From Pratylenchus scribneri (taxonomy: Eukaryota; Nematoda; Chromadorea; Rhabditida; Pratylenchidae): DNA of 64,000 nucleotides. Numbering within the stretch: position 1 is the first letter of the stretch; the number at the start of each line of letters is the position of its first letter. Position numbers and translations under genes: made by a program. Under the pieces are notes generated by a model, which worked only from the letters and a program-made list of their open reading frames with translations, had not been told where the DNA came from and did not search any database. Below, in pieces: positions 18,601 through 31,272 of this stretch. Location of the stretch: contig JAQSEB010000019.1 of assembly GCA_030063045.1 (NCBI GenBank), positions 2,604,001-2,668,000 on the forward strand, given 5' to 3'.

Positions 18601-20123
18601 AAAAGTTTTCCGGAAAGAATGAATTAAAAGTTTTCCGGAAAGAATGAATTAAAAGTTTTCCGGAATTATTAAATTATTTATTCAAATTTCACAGTATGCT
18701 GCCAACATGAAAAAGAATCCATTCGACTTTGTCGGCGATTTTTCGTACGACGAACCTCGTCGAGATGAGAAGTACTCTACAATGTCGCGGATCACGGAGT
18801 CGTGCGTCACACGTTTCGATGAAGCACGCGGCTGCGTCCCCAAACGCCTGATCCTCTTCCGCAATGGTCAAGCCGAAGGACAATATGCAAATTCGCTGCA
18901 ATTTGAGGTGGGCAAAAAAGCAATCAAAATAATTTTTTTTAAATTCATTCAGATTCCACTGGTTCGTCATGCATTGGAAAAGTGCGGCGCAAAAGACTGC
19001 AAATTGACTGTTTTGGCCACCCAAAAGGTGATTAAATTTTACCATTACCAATTTATATATTTTCCCTTATTAGATGCACAGCATTCGTCTTTTCGCTGAA
19101 CCGGTTAGTGGAAAAAAATCAAATTTATTAATTTAAATAATTTTTAAAAAGTTCCATAAATTTTTAAAAACTTTTTTATCAATTTTAAAAATATATTAAT
19201 TTTTATGATGGACCTATAGGGGCTGGGACCCTTTCTTTTTTTGGAAAATTTTTATATTTTCTTGATAGGTAGCTCATTCGATTCGCAATGATAGATTTAG
19301 TCTCTAAAAACTTTTAACCAATTTTGAAACTTTTAAACCATTTTATGGCCATTTGAATATTTTTTTAAACCCACAACCACAAATTTTAAAAGACTAAAAA
19401 AGTGATTTAAATTTAATTTATTCTCGGAAATTTCTTAAAAATAAAAACTGTCCCGAAAAAAATTTTTACTTCAATGAAAAATTCTGAAAAATAATAATTT
19501 AGGTTCTAATAAATTTTTTGACGGAAGAAATTAAAATTTGGACAAAAGAGTTAAATAATTATAATTTATTTTAAGATGGATCCCGAAAATTCCGCGCAAT
19601 CAGGCCGACGCGTCAATTTGAACATCAAACCGGGCACTGTGGTCGATGAACAGCTCACCCATCCGGAGCACAATGAATTCTACCTGAACAGCCACACCGC
19701 AATTCAGGTAATCCAATTTTAAATTGAATAAATTTATTCCCCAAATTTTTAAGGGAACAACCCGGGCCCCTCGCTACACCACTTTGTACGACGAAAACGA
19801 ATTCAGCGCCGACCAAATCCAACAAATGGTCTATGCATTGGCTTACGGGCACAAAATCATCACTTCGCCCACATCATTGCCTGCACCAATCTACATCGCA
19901 ATGATGTACGCAAAACGTGGCCGCGCATTGTACAAAGTGATGTGAGTTAATTGGATTGGGTTAACAGGAATAAATCATAAATTAAAATATTTTTTAAAGG
20001 CGCGATGACCCGTTCCTGAATGATTTGCGTTTCGAAAATGGCCAAATGGATTACCAGGAATTGACCAAGGCCCTTAACTACAACACCGCCGAATTCCTCC
20101 GCGACAAACGCGTCAATGCCTGA
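15659..20123 (+). CDS. WAGO-type Argonaute, PAZ-MID-PIWI part (5' part absent from window)
   Basis: Sixteen exons: 15659-15784, 15833-16020, 16069-16207, 16323-16424, 16484-16680, 16736-16783, 16909-17042, 17094-17138, 17193-17319, 17372-17489, 18695-18907, 18953-19027, 19074-19103, 19576-19707, 19754-19941, 20000-20123. They give a PAZ (ENYFLERYEKRL...YYPMEILWP), MID and PIWI (NIVYKTNEKMGGINY, ETLFIGLGTSH, LILFRNGQAEGQY). The slicer tetrad DEDH is broken: Gly replaces the first Asp (GLGTSH against the usual aDvTH), Asn replaces the third residue (RNGQ against RDGv), and Met replaces the His (PAPIYIAMMYA against PAPayYAHLvA). This is the pattern of worm-specific secondary Argonautes (WAGO), which bind 22G RNAs without cutting. 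The first exon starts at a splice acceptor beside the Polinton; N and L1 domains are not in the window. One intron has an AT donor. Confidence 0.88.
17644..18667. repeat. 25-bp tandem satellite, about 40 copies, in an Argonaute intron
   Basis: A near-perfect array of the unit GAATTAAAAGTTTTCCGGAA followed by AGAAT (25 bp) fills most of the intron 17490-18694. Copies are almost identical; the common variants are TAATT for GAATT at the unit boundary, and a few single changes at the 5' end, where units are also shorter or broken. Each unit has the 10-bp palindrome TTTCCGGAAA. Confidence 0.97.
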
Positions 20124-21342
20124 AGAAGGGGAAGTGCACAGGAAGAAATGGAGTTTTTTTTGTCGACAAAACAATTTTCTTTATATGGTCATAATATTTT
20201 CTTCTTTTTATGGGGTTTTTGTCGACAAATTTCAATTTTCTTCTTATGGACCAGAATATCTTCTTTTCTTTTCTTGGCTTAACATTTTCCTCCAATATTG
20301 TTTGCGTAATAACCACATTGTATTTCTCCATCGGGACTTTGTGTTATCTTCATTTTAATTTTTATTGACAAAAATTATGACAATTCATTATCAAATCTAA
20401 CATTTCATTGGTATTGAGGGTTTAAACTTTAAATTTAAACCAATTCATTCAACCAATTTTAAATTGTTAAATTTATACACATTCTTGTTTATTTATTTAT
20501 TTATTCATTTAAATGTATTTTAATTTAAAATCTCCTTATTTTCCTCTGTTGCAATTTAATTTTCGATTTCTTTTATCATCATCACCATTACACAATTGAA
20601 CTAATTAATTTATTGATAATCATTTTTTTATACTATGTTCCTTTGCTTTGTTTTAATTAATCATTTCATTACATCATTTAATTTGTTTAACCGACTATAA
20701 TATTTTTTAAAGCGATAAATTTGGTTCATTACAATTTTGGAAAATCTTAATTAAAAGGGGAATTCAACATTTTTGTATGATTAACTTATGATTCGACTAA
20801 ATTTGATGGGATTAGGGATATGTTCAATCAATTGATTTTCCATTTTTTGCCGAATTAAAATTAAGCATGTAAAAGACAAGCGGAATAAATTCATAGAATA
20901 GAAAGACTTATAGTCACCACTCACCAGCAGCAGATTTATTAGATCAAAGTATTAAACAATAAAGGAGCAAATCCTCTGGATCAAAACAAATCCCAATTTT
21001 AGAATAATTTCATCCATTCAATCATTTTAAATAAAATCATACATCAATATCAATATCCCTATACTCAATATCAATACCCATTACAAAACTGTCGCATACC
21101 ATCTATGGTTTTATTTTAAAATTTAATTTAATATCGCTCTTGGTATTTTTGCCTATTCCAGCTGGGATTTTCATTTTTTACTTATTTTTTGTTCTAAATT
21201 TCCGAATAGTGATATAGATTTTATTCTAATAAATTTAAAATTGAATATAAGAATTACGCTAGATTATATTTGGGAAGGAATAAATTTGGTTTTTTGTTCG
21301 AGATCAAATAATAATTATTTCCAATCACAAAAAATGTTTCAA
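20124..21342. other. Intergenic, AT-rich; no gene seen
   Basis: Downstream of the Argonaute stop the sequence is AT-rich with T-rich runs and no convincing reading frame. The first 250 bp contains two similar segments (around 20150-20200 and 20205-20260, sharing TTTTTGTCGACAAA), probably 3' UTR. Convergent with the next gene on the - strand. Confidence 0.6.
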
Positions 21343-22878
21343 TTAATTTTCATGATTTGCAAATTCCTCTCCTACATTAGGTAATTCATTCTGTTGGGCA
21401 TGCTTCAGCACTTTGAATGGACATTTCCGCAAATTGCATATCCAAAATGTCGCCTCTTTCCCTTCGCAAATAGCCAATCTATTTATTTGAATTAAAATAT
21501 TAATAACAAAATAAATTATATTCACTTTTATCATTGTTTCCAATTTTTCTGCATTTCGTTGACCACATTTTTCTTGAATATTTGCCGAAATGCATTGCAT
21601 CATTTCATTGAATCGTTCACATTTTTGCGCTTCCAAATTAGCTAATTGAGTCAGGGTCCGCCTCAGAAATATTTGACTAAAAATGCAGTTAATATAAAAA
21701 TATTCAATTTTATATTTTCTCACCCATTCCTCAATGCCCTTTGCACTTGTTGGCCATTTTCTCCTTCCCCTTCACTTTCGGCCGCTCTTTGTAATCGTCG
21801 ATCCAACAAATTCACTGCTTCCTCAAATGTGGATTGAATCCGTAAATTCGTACCAATTCTACTTTCATTGTATGCCATCAATGTGGCGGCACAATTTTCG
21901 GTCAACATTTCCGCTTTCAAATGGACGCATTGAAAAATGCTATTCAATTGACCTGCAAAAATATTTAAAATTAACATAAAAATTCAATAAAAAAAATACC
22001 TGGGGAATTGCTGCCATCCTCCTCGACGCTTTCATCAAATTGTTCAGCATTGGAGGCGGCCATTTGGCATTCCGATTCCAGCATAACTTTGAAGATGCCA
22101 TCTTGCTATAATTCGAATTATTTTGGCCATTTATTTAATTTAATACTTCTTTAATCATTTCAATATGTTCCTTCAATTTGTCCATTCTATTTTGGTAAAA
22201 GCCAAGTGCACATTGCAGCCTTAATTCATTTCGGGCACAGGTGGAGCCAATCATTTGTCTCCTTTCGGCCAAATTCATTCCAAATAAATTTGCTGTCTTC
22301 AAATATTTAATTAATTTATTTATTCCTCCATTTTTTGCCAATTTTACCATTGAATCCAATCCAATTGTTGTGGCCAATTTCGTGGCCACATTCTCTTGTG
22401 GGGAAATGGCCCCATCGAATTCTTTGATGAATTTTTGGTCCACAAATGAGCATTTATTCAAATATTCTGCGTACAATGCCAATCTTTAATATTTTTGTAA
22501 TGAAATTATTTCACCAAATTTTGACCCACTTTTCTGCGCCATTTTGTTCCTCTCCAATTTCCAATTCCAAGGCTTGTGAAAGATTTTGTCGAGCTAAAAT
22601 CAAAAATGATTTATGAATTTTTTCTTTTTTTTTCTTACCAATTTTCCCATAATTCCTCGCAGCCAAAATCCATCCAATCGGTGTTCCTTTATAAATTAAA
22701 TGTTTTGCCTCGGGAATTGCGCTTCCACTGAAAATCACTTCCAACAATGAGGTCGGGGCCGATTCACTGAAAATAAAATGAAAATTATTTGAAATAATAT
22801 AAAATAATAATTTTACCTATTAACAAACAAAATTGCAATAACAAAAATTGAACAAAACCATTTCAAGCTCATTTGCAT
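21343..22878 (-). CDS. Secreted cysteine-containing protein, possibly DUF19-like
   Basis: Seven or eight exons on the - strand. The first (from ATG 22878) is a signal peptide, LKWFCSIFVIAILFVN. The joined product of roughly 330-370 residues is helical and has scattered Cys pairs, for example EYLNKCSFVDQKF, STCARNELRLQCALGFY, SECQMAA, FQCVHLKAEM, ENCAATLM, KCERFNEMMQCISANIQEKC. The spacing in the last unit recalls the nematode T20D4.11-like/DUF19 domain, but this is weak. The last intron (about 21487-21531) cannot be joined in the frame that keeps the Cys-rich end ICEGKEATFWICNLRKC, so the 3' end is uncertain: stop at 21343, or near 21386 in the other frame. Confidence 0.62.
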
Positions 22879-25495
22879 TTTTTGAGGAATTTAAAAATAA
22901 TTATGAAAAAAATCAGCTGGGAATGCGCACCAAGTAAATGAGATTATTGGAATCTGCAAAAATAAAAATAATAATTTATTTGCAAAAAGGACAAATTTGT
23001 GGTGTGATTTTGCCATCCGGCGACAGGGCCAATAGCCGTACCCTTTATTTTTTATGGCCTTTTAAACGATTAGTGAATGAAAGGGAAACACTAACCAATC
23101 CCCCAAAAATGCATTGCATTTTCTTTTTTCAGCAATGGCAGTCTAATTTTATCAAAGAAACAATTCCAAAATGGAAGGAATTAGATAGGAAGGAATGAAT
23201 ATTTTGCCAGAATTTTTGCTGATAATCATAATGTGAAGGCCAAATTGATAATAAACAATAAATTGATGGGTGGTTGATTGATGATTGGGACTTTTCAACA
23301 AATAATTTTCTTGCCAAACCCACGGCTGGGGGATTATTGTACAGTTTGGATGGAGTTAGGGGCCAAAAATGCATTGGATTTTTTTGGCTGCTGATGTGCA
23401 AATTTTTTGTTTTCCATCCAGAATTTTCGTTTGGCAGGATTATTTCTTTTGGATGAAGGAAAAAATGTGATAAGGAGAAAAAATGATCAAGCACAATTGA
23501 AGTTGTAAACAATTAATTTGCGTGGATTTAGTGCAAATAAAAATATTGCAAAAAATGCACAAAGAACGATGGAATTGGAAAGTGCCAATTATTAAATTGG
23601 GATTTGAGAAAAAATTAAAAAATTAAGAAATTAATATTTTTGGAAATCTCTAAATTTCTAAGGTAAAAAATTCATTAAAAATTTTTTCTGGTATTTTAGA
23701 ATTAATCTTAAAATAATTCTCATTCACAAAATGATCTATAAAGAAACATTAATCTTTTTAAAATTTATTTCAATGACAATGAAAAAATTATCGAAGAATT
23801 GTTCTCAAAAATGTTATCAAAATTTTCTGATTAATAAGCTAAATTTATTTTGTTTAAAAATAAAATTTATTTTTAGATTCATTTCATTTCAAAAAGAGGG
23901 TGCGGCATTTTAAAATAAATTTTGACTCATTTAAATTTGGGTCGAGAACAATGAAAATGGAAGATAATGGATGGGATGGGGTCAAAAAATAGAAAAAATA
24001 GACAAATGGAAGGACTTTGGACCAATTTTATTTATTAATTTTATAAACAAAAGATGGAAATAAATTTTATTGGGCGAATTAAGAAAAAATAATTTTAGGC
24101 CAAAAATCAGAAAAATAGAATCAACTCAAAATAGCAAAAATATCACTGTAATTGAATAAAAAATTTGTACATTTTTGGTAAAAATTTAATTAAAAATTTA
24201 TTTTTAAGGCGAAGAAAACTATTTTAGGGACGAATATTTTTTACATTTGCGAATGCAAAAATATTGCCAAATTTAATTATCAATTTTCCATACAAAATAC
24301 AATTTCCATTTATTCAGGAAGGATTTTTGGAGAGCACAAAATTCTTTTAAAATTTAAAAAAATGAAGAAAAATAAAAACAAATGTAATTAATTAAATATT
24401 TGCAAAAATGTAGAATATTTTTGGGTAAATTTAAATGGAAAATTTTTAAATTCAAAAAGGAACTAATTTTAAGAGGAAATTAATTAATTTTATTTCCAGA
24501 ACATGTGATTGGATGGAATGAATGAATTTACTGGCCAATAATATGTCCAATTTATGAATGACCTTTTTTTTATCAAATCATTCATTATTTGCACAAAAAA
24601 AGTGCTTCACCGAATTCACATGCCCCAAATGATGATGTTTTCGTGGATTTTGGGGAAAAATGAGGAGAAAGAACATTTTTCCCTTTTAATAAATGTGAAT
24701 ACATCATTTTTATACGGAGTCAATTATTTTTTTTTATTTTTATTTGCACTAATAAATGGGACAGACCTTTTTAGGTGAATTTTAATGGCGAAAGAACAAA
24801 AAAATATATTCGCCTAAATATAATAATTTATGAATTGAATTCTAGGAAAATTACATTTTCTGAAATTTTTAAAATTTTTAAAATAATTTAAATTCCAAAG
24901 GAAATTTGAATTAATTAAAAATACTCCAAATTAATTAAAATATGAATAATTTATGTCTGTTTGATTTTATAGAATTCTAGGAAATTTTCAAAATTTGATG
25001 AATTTTAATTCGAATTTTTAAAAATTAATAGAGAGATATGGTGAGGGAAAGTCTGGAATTTAGCATAATTCTGAGGATTGAGGAATCATTTTTTTCCATT
25101 AATAACGCGAGTGTTTCATTCTCCGAAGAAAATAGTAATGCAAAAGAAAAACCATAGCATCATTATTCCCGATTTCCATTCAATGCATTTTTTGTGTAAA
25201 ATTAAAATTTAATGAATGACGAAGTGAGGACTGAGGAAGGATAAACTTTAAATAATAATTTTGCCCTGGAGCATACATCATTAAATGGGATTGGAATAGG
25301 ATAGATCGTACATCTTTCCTCCCGTTAGAACTTTGTTCTTTCTTTTCATTTTAATAATTACTAATAAAGTGATATCATTGAAAAGTAGAAATCCAAATGG
25401 ATTTCAGAATGGAATGGGACAAATAAATGAATAAAATTATTTTCAAAAATTAATGTCAAAAATGTTGAAAAATACAATTGAATAAAAAAGTGTGG
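22879..25495. other. Intergenic, AT-rich; no gene seen
   Basis: About 2.6 kb of AT-rich sequence with only short unconvincing frames. The part at 22930-23520 is slightly less AT-rich, but no exon chain can be built on either strand. Confidence 0.55.
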
Positions 25496-25497
25496 GA

Positions 25498-26262
25498 ATA
25501 ATTTATAAAGGTTAGCCGACATTTGCGCCGGAACATTTGCGCCGCCGACACTTGCGCCGCCGACATTTGCGACTCCGACTTTTGCGACGCCGACTTTTGC
25601 GCCGACGACTTTTGCGCCGTCGACATTTGCGCCGTCGACATTTGCGACGCAGACTTTTGCGACGCTTACTTTTGCGCCGCCTCTAGAAATACGAATTATT
25701 GTTTATTAAAAAATTATCGGACCGAATTATTACTCATATCATTAACTAATAAAAGGGTGAATAATTTTCTATTTCCAAACGATGGACATCATACAAATTA
25801 AGCAATCCTTAACTAAGGAAAAAGGAATCAATGGAATTCATCAACAGAATCCTAATAATGCGCGCAATGGTTCAACATGGCTGGCTCATCCTCACAGGCA
25901 TTACGATATCGTTTAACAACAAGGGGATTGGATGATTGGGTTTATTGATGCTTAGGATTTTTATATAACATTTATTTAACAATTTTATTTATTCATTTGG
26001 TTAATAATTTTAATTTTGATAGTTAATTATCATAACTTGGATTTATTTTACATCGTTTTGCAAAATCTAATCGTATTTCTAGAGACGGCGCAAAAGTAGG
26101 CGTCGCAAAAGTAAGCGTCGCAAAAGTCTGCGTCGCAAATGTCGACGGCGCAAATGCTCCGGCGCAAAAGTCGTCGGCGCAAAAGTCGGCGTCGCAAAAG
26201 TTCCGGCGCAAATGTCGGCGGCGCAAATGTTCCCGTCGCAAATGTCGAATCACCTTTATAAA
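25498..26262. mobile_element. Foldback element copy 1, ends made of 15-bp tandem repeats
   Basis: The left end (about 25512-25680) and right end (about 26080-26250) are reverse complements. Each is about eleven copies of a degenerate 15-bp unit such as GACATTTGCGCCGTC or GACTTTTGCGACGCC. The outermost bases also mirror each other, with TTTATAAAGGT and a CGACATTTGCG start. The 390-bp middle is ordinary AT-rich sequence without a gene. A second copy follows in opposite orientation. Confidence 0.85.
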
Positions 26263-26444
26263 ATAAAATTCCATTCAAAGTACAATGGCCAAATATGACT
26301 AATATGAAGCGGATATGGACTAAAATAAAACAGGAGAATTTTCCTCTCACCCAAACTAATTTTCCCTCCAATTTTCAAGGCTTTTCTAGAAACAAAAATC
26401 AAAAACTTTCAATTTTGGCTTCACTCCAAAATGAGGAAGAAGAA

Positions 26445-27155
26445 TGTCGAACATTTGCGCCGGAGCATTTGCGCCGCCGACACTTGCGCCGCCGACATTT
26501 GCGACTCCGACTTTTACGCCGTCGACTTTTGCGCCGGAGCATTTGCGCCGTCGACATTTGCGACGCAGACTTTTGCGACGCCTACTTTTGCGCCGTCTCT
26601 AGAAATACGATTAGATTTTGCAAAACGATGTAAAATAAATCCAAGTTATGATAATTAACTATCAAAATTAAAATTATTAACCAAATGAATAAATAAAATT
26701 GTTAAATAAATGTTATATAAAAATCCTAAGCATCAATAAACCCAATCATCCAATCCCCTTGTTGTTAAACGATATCGTAATGCCTGAGGATGAGCCAGCC
26801 ATGTTGAACCATTGCGCGCATTAAGATTCTGTTAATGAATTCCATTGATTCCTTTTTCATTAGCTAAGGATTGCTTAATTTGTATGATGTCCATCGTTTG
26901 GAAATAGAAAATTATTCACCCTTTTATTAGTTAATGATATGAGTAATAATTCGGTCCGATAAATTTTTTAATAAACAATAATTCGTATTTCTGTGGGCGG
27001 CGCGAAAGTAGGCGTCGCAAAAGTCTGCGTCGCAAATGTCGACGGCGCAAATGCTCCGGCGCAAAAGTCGTCGGCGCAAAAGTCGGCGTCGCAAAAGTTC
27101 CGGCGCAAATGTCGGCGGCGCAAATGTTCTCGTCGCAAATGTCGAATCACCGTCG
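26445..27155. mobile_element. Foldback element copy 2, inverted relative to copy 1
   Basis: Same structure as 25498-26262: 15-bp-repeat arms at about 26448-26605 and 26992-27152 and a middle that is the reverse complement of the middle of copy 1 with only scattered differences. The motif GGTGATTCGACATTTGCG is shared by the outer ends and may be the true terminus. The 180 bp between the two copies are unrelated. Confidence 0.85.
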
Positions 27156-28760
27156 AAAATGAAACAAATGGACAGAGGAAATTAGTTCGGAATTCTCCCA
27201 TAATTTAAAAATTCTTCCTTTCAATATATTCAAATGGAAAGTGTAAAAAAAAGCAAAGGCTAAAATGATTTCTTTAGCAATAAATGTGCCCAAATTGGAA
27301 ATGGAAAAAGCACGCATTTTTCCTTATTAGTCTAAAACACATTTTAAGTGCTAAAATCCGATTTGCGCAAAACTTTCCAAACTTTTTCTTATTAAGAAAG
27401 GATTAATACGTGGTAGCTTTTAAAAATGATGACATTATTATATCTTATTAAAGATTAGTCTATAAAAGTTTTAGAATTTAGTCAAAAAAAATTTATCCTA
27501 CTAAATATATTTATATAATATACATATAATAGATTTCAAATTTTTAACTTTTCAAAATTCAGCGGCTTTTTTAGGGATTTTTATGTTTTGGGACTTATAT
27601 ATTCTAGGAGTAGTTTCAGAATGATAAATTCAAAACACAAAAATAGTATCTTATTTTCTAAATATTTGCTTTGTTCCATTCCATACAAATACAAACAAAA
27701 CCACGTGGAGAGGAAAACGTGGATTATTATTTTGAGGACCATATGATGATAGGATGGGGATGGATGACAATTAAAATTGGTGCCTTTTTGTGGATGGTGG
27801 AAGAGATGAATGCACTCATTTTTATGGACAAAATATGGCCATAGGTTAGTTCAATTGCTTCCCACCTACTAAATGGACTAATGGAAGGCAAACACGCCAT
27901 TCACAACGGGGGAGGAATGAGGTTTTTGGCGCACTATTCGGTTTGGAAAAAAACAATTTAAATGATTCGACGATTGAACACTGCAGTCTTTTAATAGGCA
28001 ATTTTGCATTTAAGATTATTTAATTTGTTTGTATTTTAATTTATTGCGTCGGTGAAATGCGCAAATGAAATGTTAAAAATAATTAAATAATATTTTTGAT
28101 AAGTAAAAGAATTGACTAATGATAATGAAATACGCAAGTCTACCATAAAATCAAATTGACCATAATTTAATTGAAAACAATTTTCTCTTATTTTTAAAAT
28201 TGTAGATAAATAAAATTAGCCGAATTCGAATCGAATATGCACTTTGATTAATTCCGCAAAAAATTTAATATGTAATATTGTTAGCTTATTTTTATGATGA
28301 ATATAAAGAATATACATTTTTTATGATTTTGAATAATTTTACAAATATTAATAATCTAATATTTATAATTAATAATAATTAAAATTATAGAAATTTTTAA
28401 GTTCACAAATTCAATCCAAAAGATTATCTGTTAAAATTGTACTAAAGATGTTTCAAAAATTGAAGTGTTCCAGAATTTCAATTTCGAACCAGACAAAATG
28501 AACTAATAAAAATTTTATTATATGCAAATAATATGGAAAAAAAAGGGGGGGGGGAATAGACCGACAAATGCATGGTCAAATAATGAAAATGAAGTCTGTG
28601 GTTGTGTTTGGGAATTTTGATAAAAATTATTCACCTTTTTTTTGTCTGTAAAAGATTTAACCTTTTTTAAAAAAGGCAAATCCATAAAAAATTTGAACCA
28701 AATTGAAATTAAAATGTACCAATTGATCACAAATTTTGATTTTGTTGCCAACAAATTTTT
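27156..28760. other. Intergenic, AT-rich; no gene seen
   Basis: No supported exon on either strand. A run of G (eight or more) occurs near 28543-28552. Confidence 0.55.
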
Positions 28761-28763
28761 CCA

Positions 28764-28770
28764 TATAAAA
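28764..28770 (+). promoter_or_regulatory. TATA box of the APMAP-like gene
   Basis: CCATATAAAAAGGCACC stands 70-76 bp before the ATG at 28840, an ordinary TATA arrangement. Confidence 0.55.
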
Positions 28771-28839
28771 AGGCACCGTTCTGAAATGAAAATTCATCAA
28801 ATTCAAACAATTCAACTAATAAAAAAATAATAAATAAAA

Positions 28840-30105
28840 ATGAAATCAACTTTTGCCTTCATTCTCTTCTCATTCGCCTTAATTGGCATTTCGAATGGAC
28901 AAAATTCGGTTGCGGATATCCAACCAAATGCCTATCAACTGCCATTGCCCCCTGCATTGGATGGGCCATTGGCTCCGAATAATTTGCTTCAAAATCCAAC
29001 AATAATTTTGGAAAATCAAATAAATGCCCCGGAATCGATGATTGTGGAGAATGGGAACACAATTTATGCCGGCACTGGTGATGGCAAATTGGTGAAAATT
29101 GTCGACGGTGTCATCGAAAGAGAGGTCAATTTTTGAGGGATTTTGATACCAAAATATGCATTTTCCATTTAGATGCGTTTGGTTTCGCCACCCGGCCAAG
29201 ATTGCGAGGCAAATTACACGGAAACAATTTGCGGTCGTCCCCTGGGTCTTCGCCGTGTGCCAAATTCTCCGTTGATTGCGGTTGCCGATTGGCATTTGGG
29301 CATTTTCACTGTGGACTTTGAGAATGGCACTGTCAATCAAGTCTACTCCAGCCAAACACCCATCGATGGCCGTCGCCCGCTGTTCATCAACGACATTGAT
29401 GTGGTCAACGAAACGTTGGCATTCGTTTCGGACACCTCCGATCGATGGGCCGGTTTCGCTCCAGCGTATATCACTTTGGAAATGCCCGGCGATGGACGAC
29501 TCTTCCAAGTCGACTTGACCAATGGAAGTACAATCAAAACTGTGGTGGCTGGAATGAGTTTTGCCAACGGTGTCCAACTCCATCCGGATGGCCAATCCGT
29601 GGTTGTGGCCGATGCCGCAATGGTCAGAATTATGCGATATTTCTTCGATGGACCGAAGGCTGGCCAAACGGAAGTGTTCATGGACAATTTGCCTGGCAAT
29701 GTGGACAACATTCGGCTGACATCCTCCGGCCAAACATTCCTTGTCACTGTGGGCAACATTCGCAATGCCACCGATTTTATGCCGCCAATTGACTTGTTGG
29801 GCCCACATCCATCGTTGCGCCGACATATTGCACAGGTTTTAATAATTCAAAATGCAAATTGATTAATAAATGAATATTTTTTGTAGGTTTTGCCCAGTGC
29901 TTCAATTTCAGCAATGTATTCCCGTTTGCCGGATATAATCATCGAAGTTGATGCCAACGGTGCTCCAATCCGTTCATATCAAGGCGGCGGCACCACCGGT
30001 CAAACTCCAATCAATTTCCTGTCCCAAGCAAGCGATAATGGGACTCATCTTTTCCTGGGCTCATTTGCTTCACAATTCATTGCTATTGTGCCAAAAGTTG
30101 AATAA
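28840..30105 (+). CDS. Secreted strictosidine-synthase-like / APMAP-type beta-propeller protein
   Basis: Three exons (28840-29124, 29173-29835, 29887-30105) give 388 residues. The N-terminus MKSTFAFILFSFALIGISNG is a signal peptide. The body is a six-bladed propeller of the strictosidine synthase-like family: PESMIVENGNTIYAGTGDGK, the family hallmark with CGRPLGLRRV and IAVADWHLGIF, then FINDIDVV, MPGDGRLFQVDL, FANGVQLHPDGQSVVVADA and DNLPGNVDNIRLTSSG. Animal members include APMAP, related to paraoxonase/arylesterases; they do not make strictosidine. A Cys pair (CEANYTETIC) fits the conserved disulfide. No transmembrane anchor remains apart from the signal peptide, so secretion is likely. Several NxS/T sites are present. 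Codons are richer in G/C than in nearby genes with introns of the usual short type. Confidence 0.88.
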
Positions 30106-31272
30106 TTGTTGAATGAAGGCAGAAATGGGAGAAATATATGAATGAATTCGATTAATGATAAAATTAATAAGCATATATAGTTGAATATATTGTAAAATTA
30201 ATTTGGTTAGAAGAATAAATGTTTTATTAATAAAATATAATTCCAAATTTATGTCATTCGCCATCAACAGAGTGCTTGTTATATTAGTTTCAAACTGTTT
30301 TAATCAAATTTAGATGGTAAAAGCTTTACTAATTTATATAAATGCGAAATTCATCAAATATTTCAGCAGTGTTAAAAAATTTTTATAAATCATCAAAAAT
30401 TTTTGTTCGAATAATTAAAGTCTATGATAATTAAATATGATATGATGAATGATTAATAGATCAAACTTATTAAAAATGTATGAACAATTAATTTTGGGAA
30501 TCTGTAAATTAAACTTCAAAGTTTATCCAGGATTTTTTTTCGATTTTTCCAAATGTTTGGAGGACCTTTAAAATGTAGTCTAGCAGCAGTTTTGCTAGGC
30601 TCTTGGGTTGAATTAAAATCGAGTGCTGCTGGCCAGACCACAAGGTTAAGCGCGTCACGTTGAAAGAACAATTGGTCTTTCCTCTCGGTGTAGTCTAGCA
30701 GATCATTCATTCACATTTAGTGGAAGGAGGACCACGAGAAAATGATTAGGAAAAGGTGATTTTTGTCAGCTTTTAGCCTTTTGCTTACGCAAATAATAAA
30801 AATTTAATTTTTCGGGCCATCCTTCTTCTAATAAGTGGTTTTTTCCTAATTTGTTTTGATAATTTGCAACAATGCTATTATTAAGTGCAAATTGTTTTGC
30901 TGTTCATCATATAATCTTTTAATATTTATCACTCTCCCAAAATAGTTTGTATTTTCGATTCAGTTCCGAATTCCACAATCCCATATTCCATTACAAAAAT
31001 ACAAAATTTAAGTATAAATATTTTTCTTTCAATCGATAAATCCATAAATTTTTATATTCCTTATCCGTCATCTCAAAATTATTTTCATGATTCCGGAGTA
31101 ATCCCAAATCATCTCACATATTCAAACTAAAAATCTAATGAAATCGCACATTAAATTTTGATCTTTGACCTTTGTATTACAATTACAACTACAAAAGTTA
31201 TTTGAATTTCCAGAGTTCAATATCTAAAACACAACACCACTAAATAAATTTCTTTCATAGCTTCACGACAAA
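30106..31272. other. Intergenic; no gene seen
   Basis: AT-rich. A segment at 30530-30740 is less AT-rich and has GTAGTCTAGCAG twice (about 30575 and 30691) with a GCTGCTGG core, perhaps a repeat relic. Confidence 0.5.

Noticed and set aside
17644..18667. Possible CRISPR-like array
   Set aside because: Units are contiguous 25-bp repeats without unique spacers, in a eukaryotic intron.
25500..27200. Open frames rich in repeated FAPSTFATQTFA-like or CAVDICDADFC-like words on both strands
   Set aside because: They are translations of the 15-bp tandem repeats in the foldback arms; a 15-bp unit is open in several frames. No start context, introns or conserved domain.
28879..29826. Long open frame (about 315 codons) on the - strand
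   Set aside because: It is antisense to the APMAP-like propeller gene, whose + strand reading has a signal peptide, clear family motifs and splice sites.
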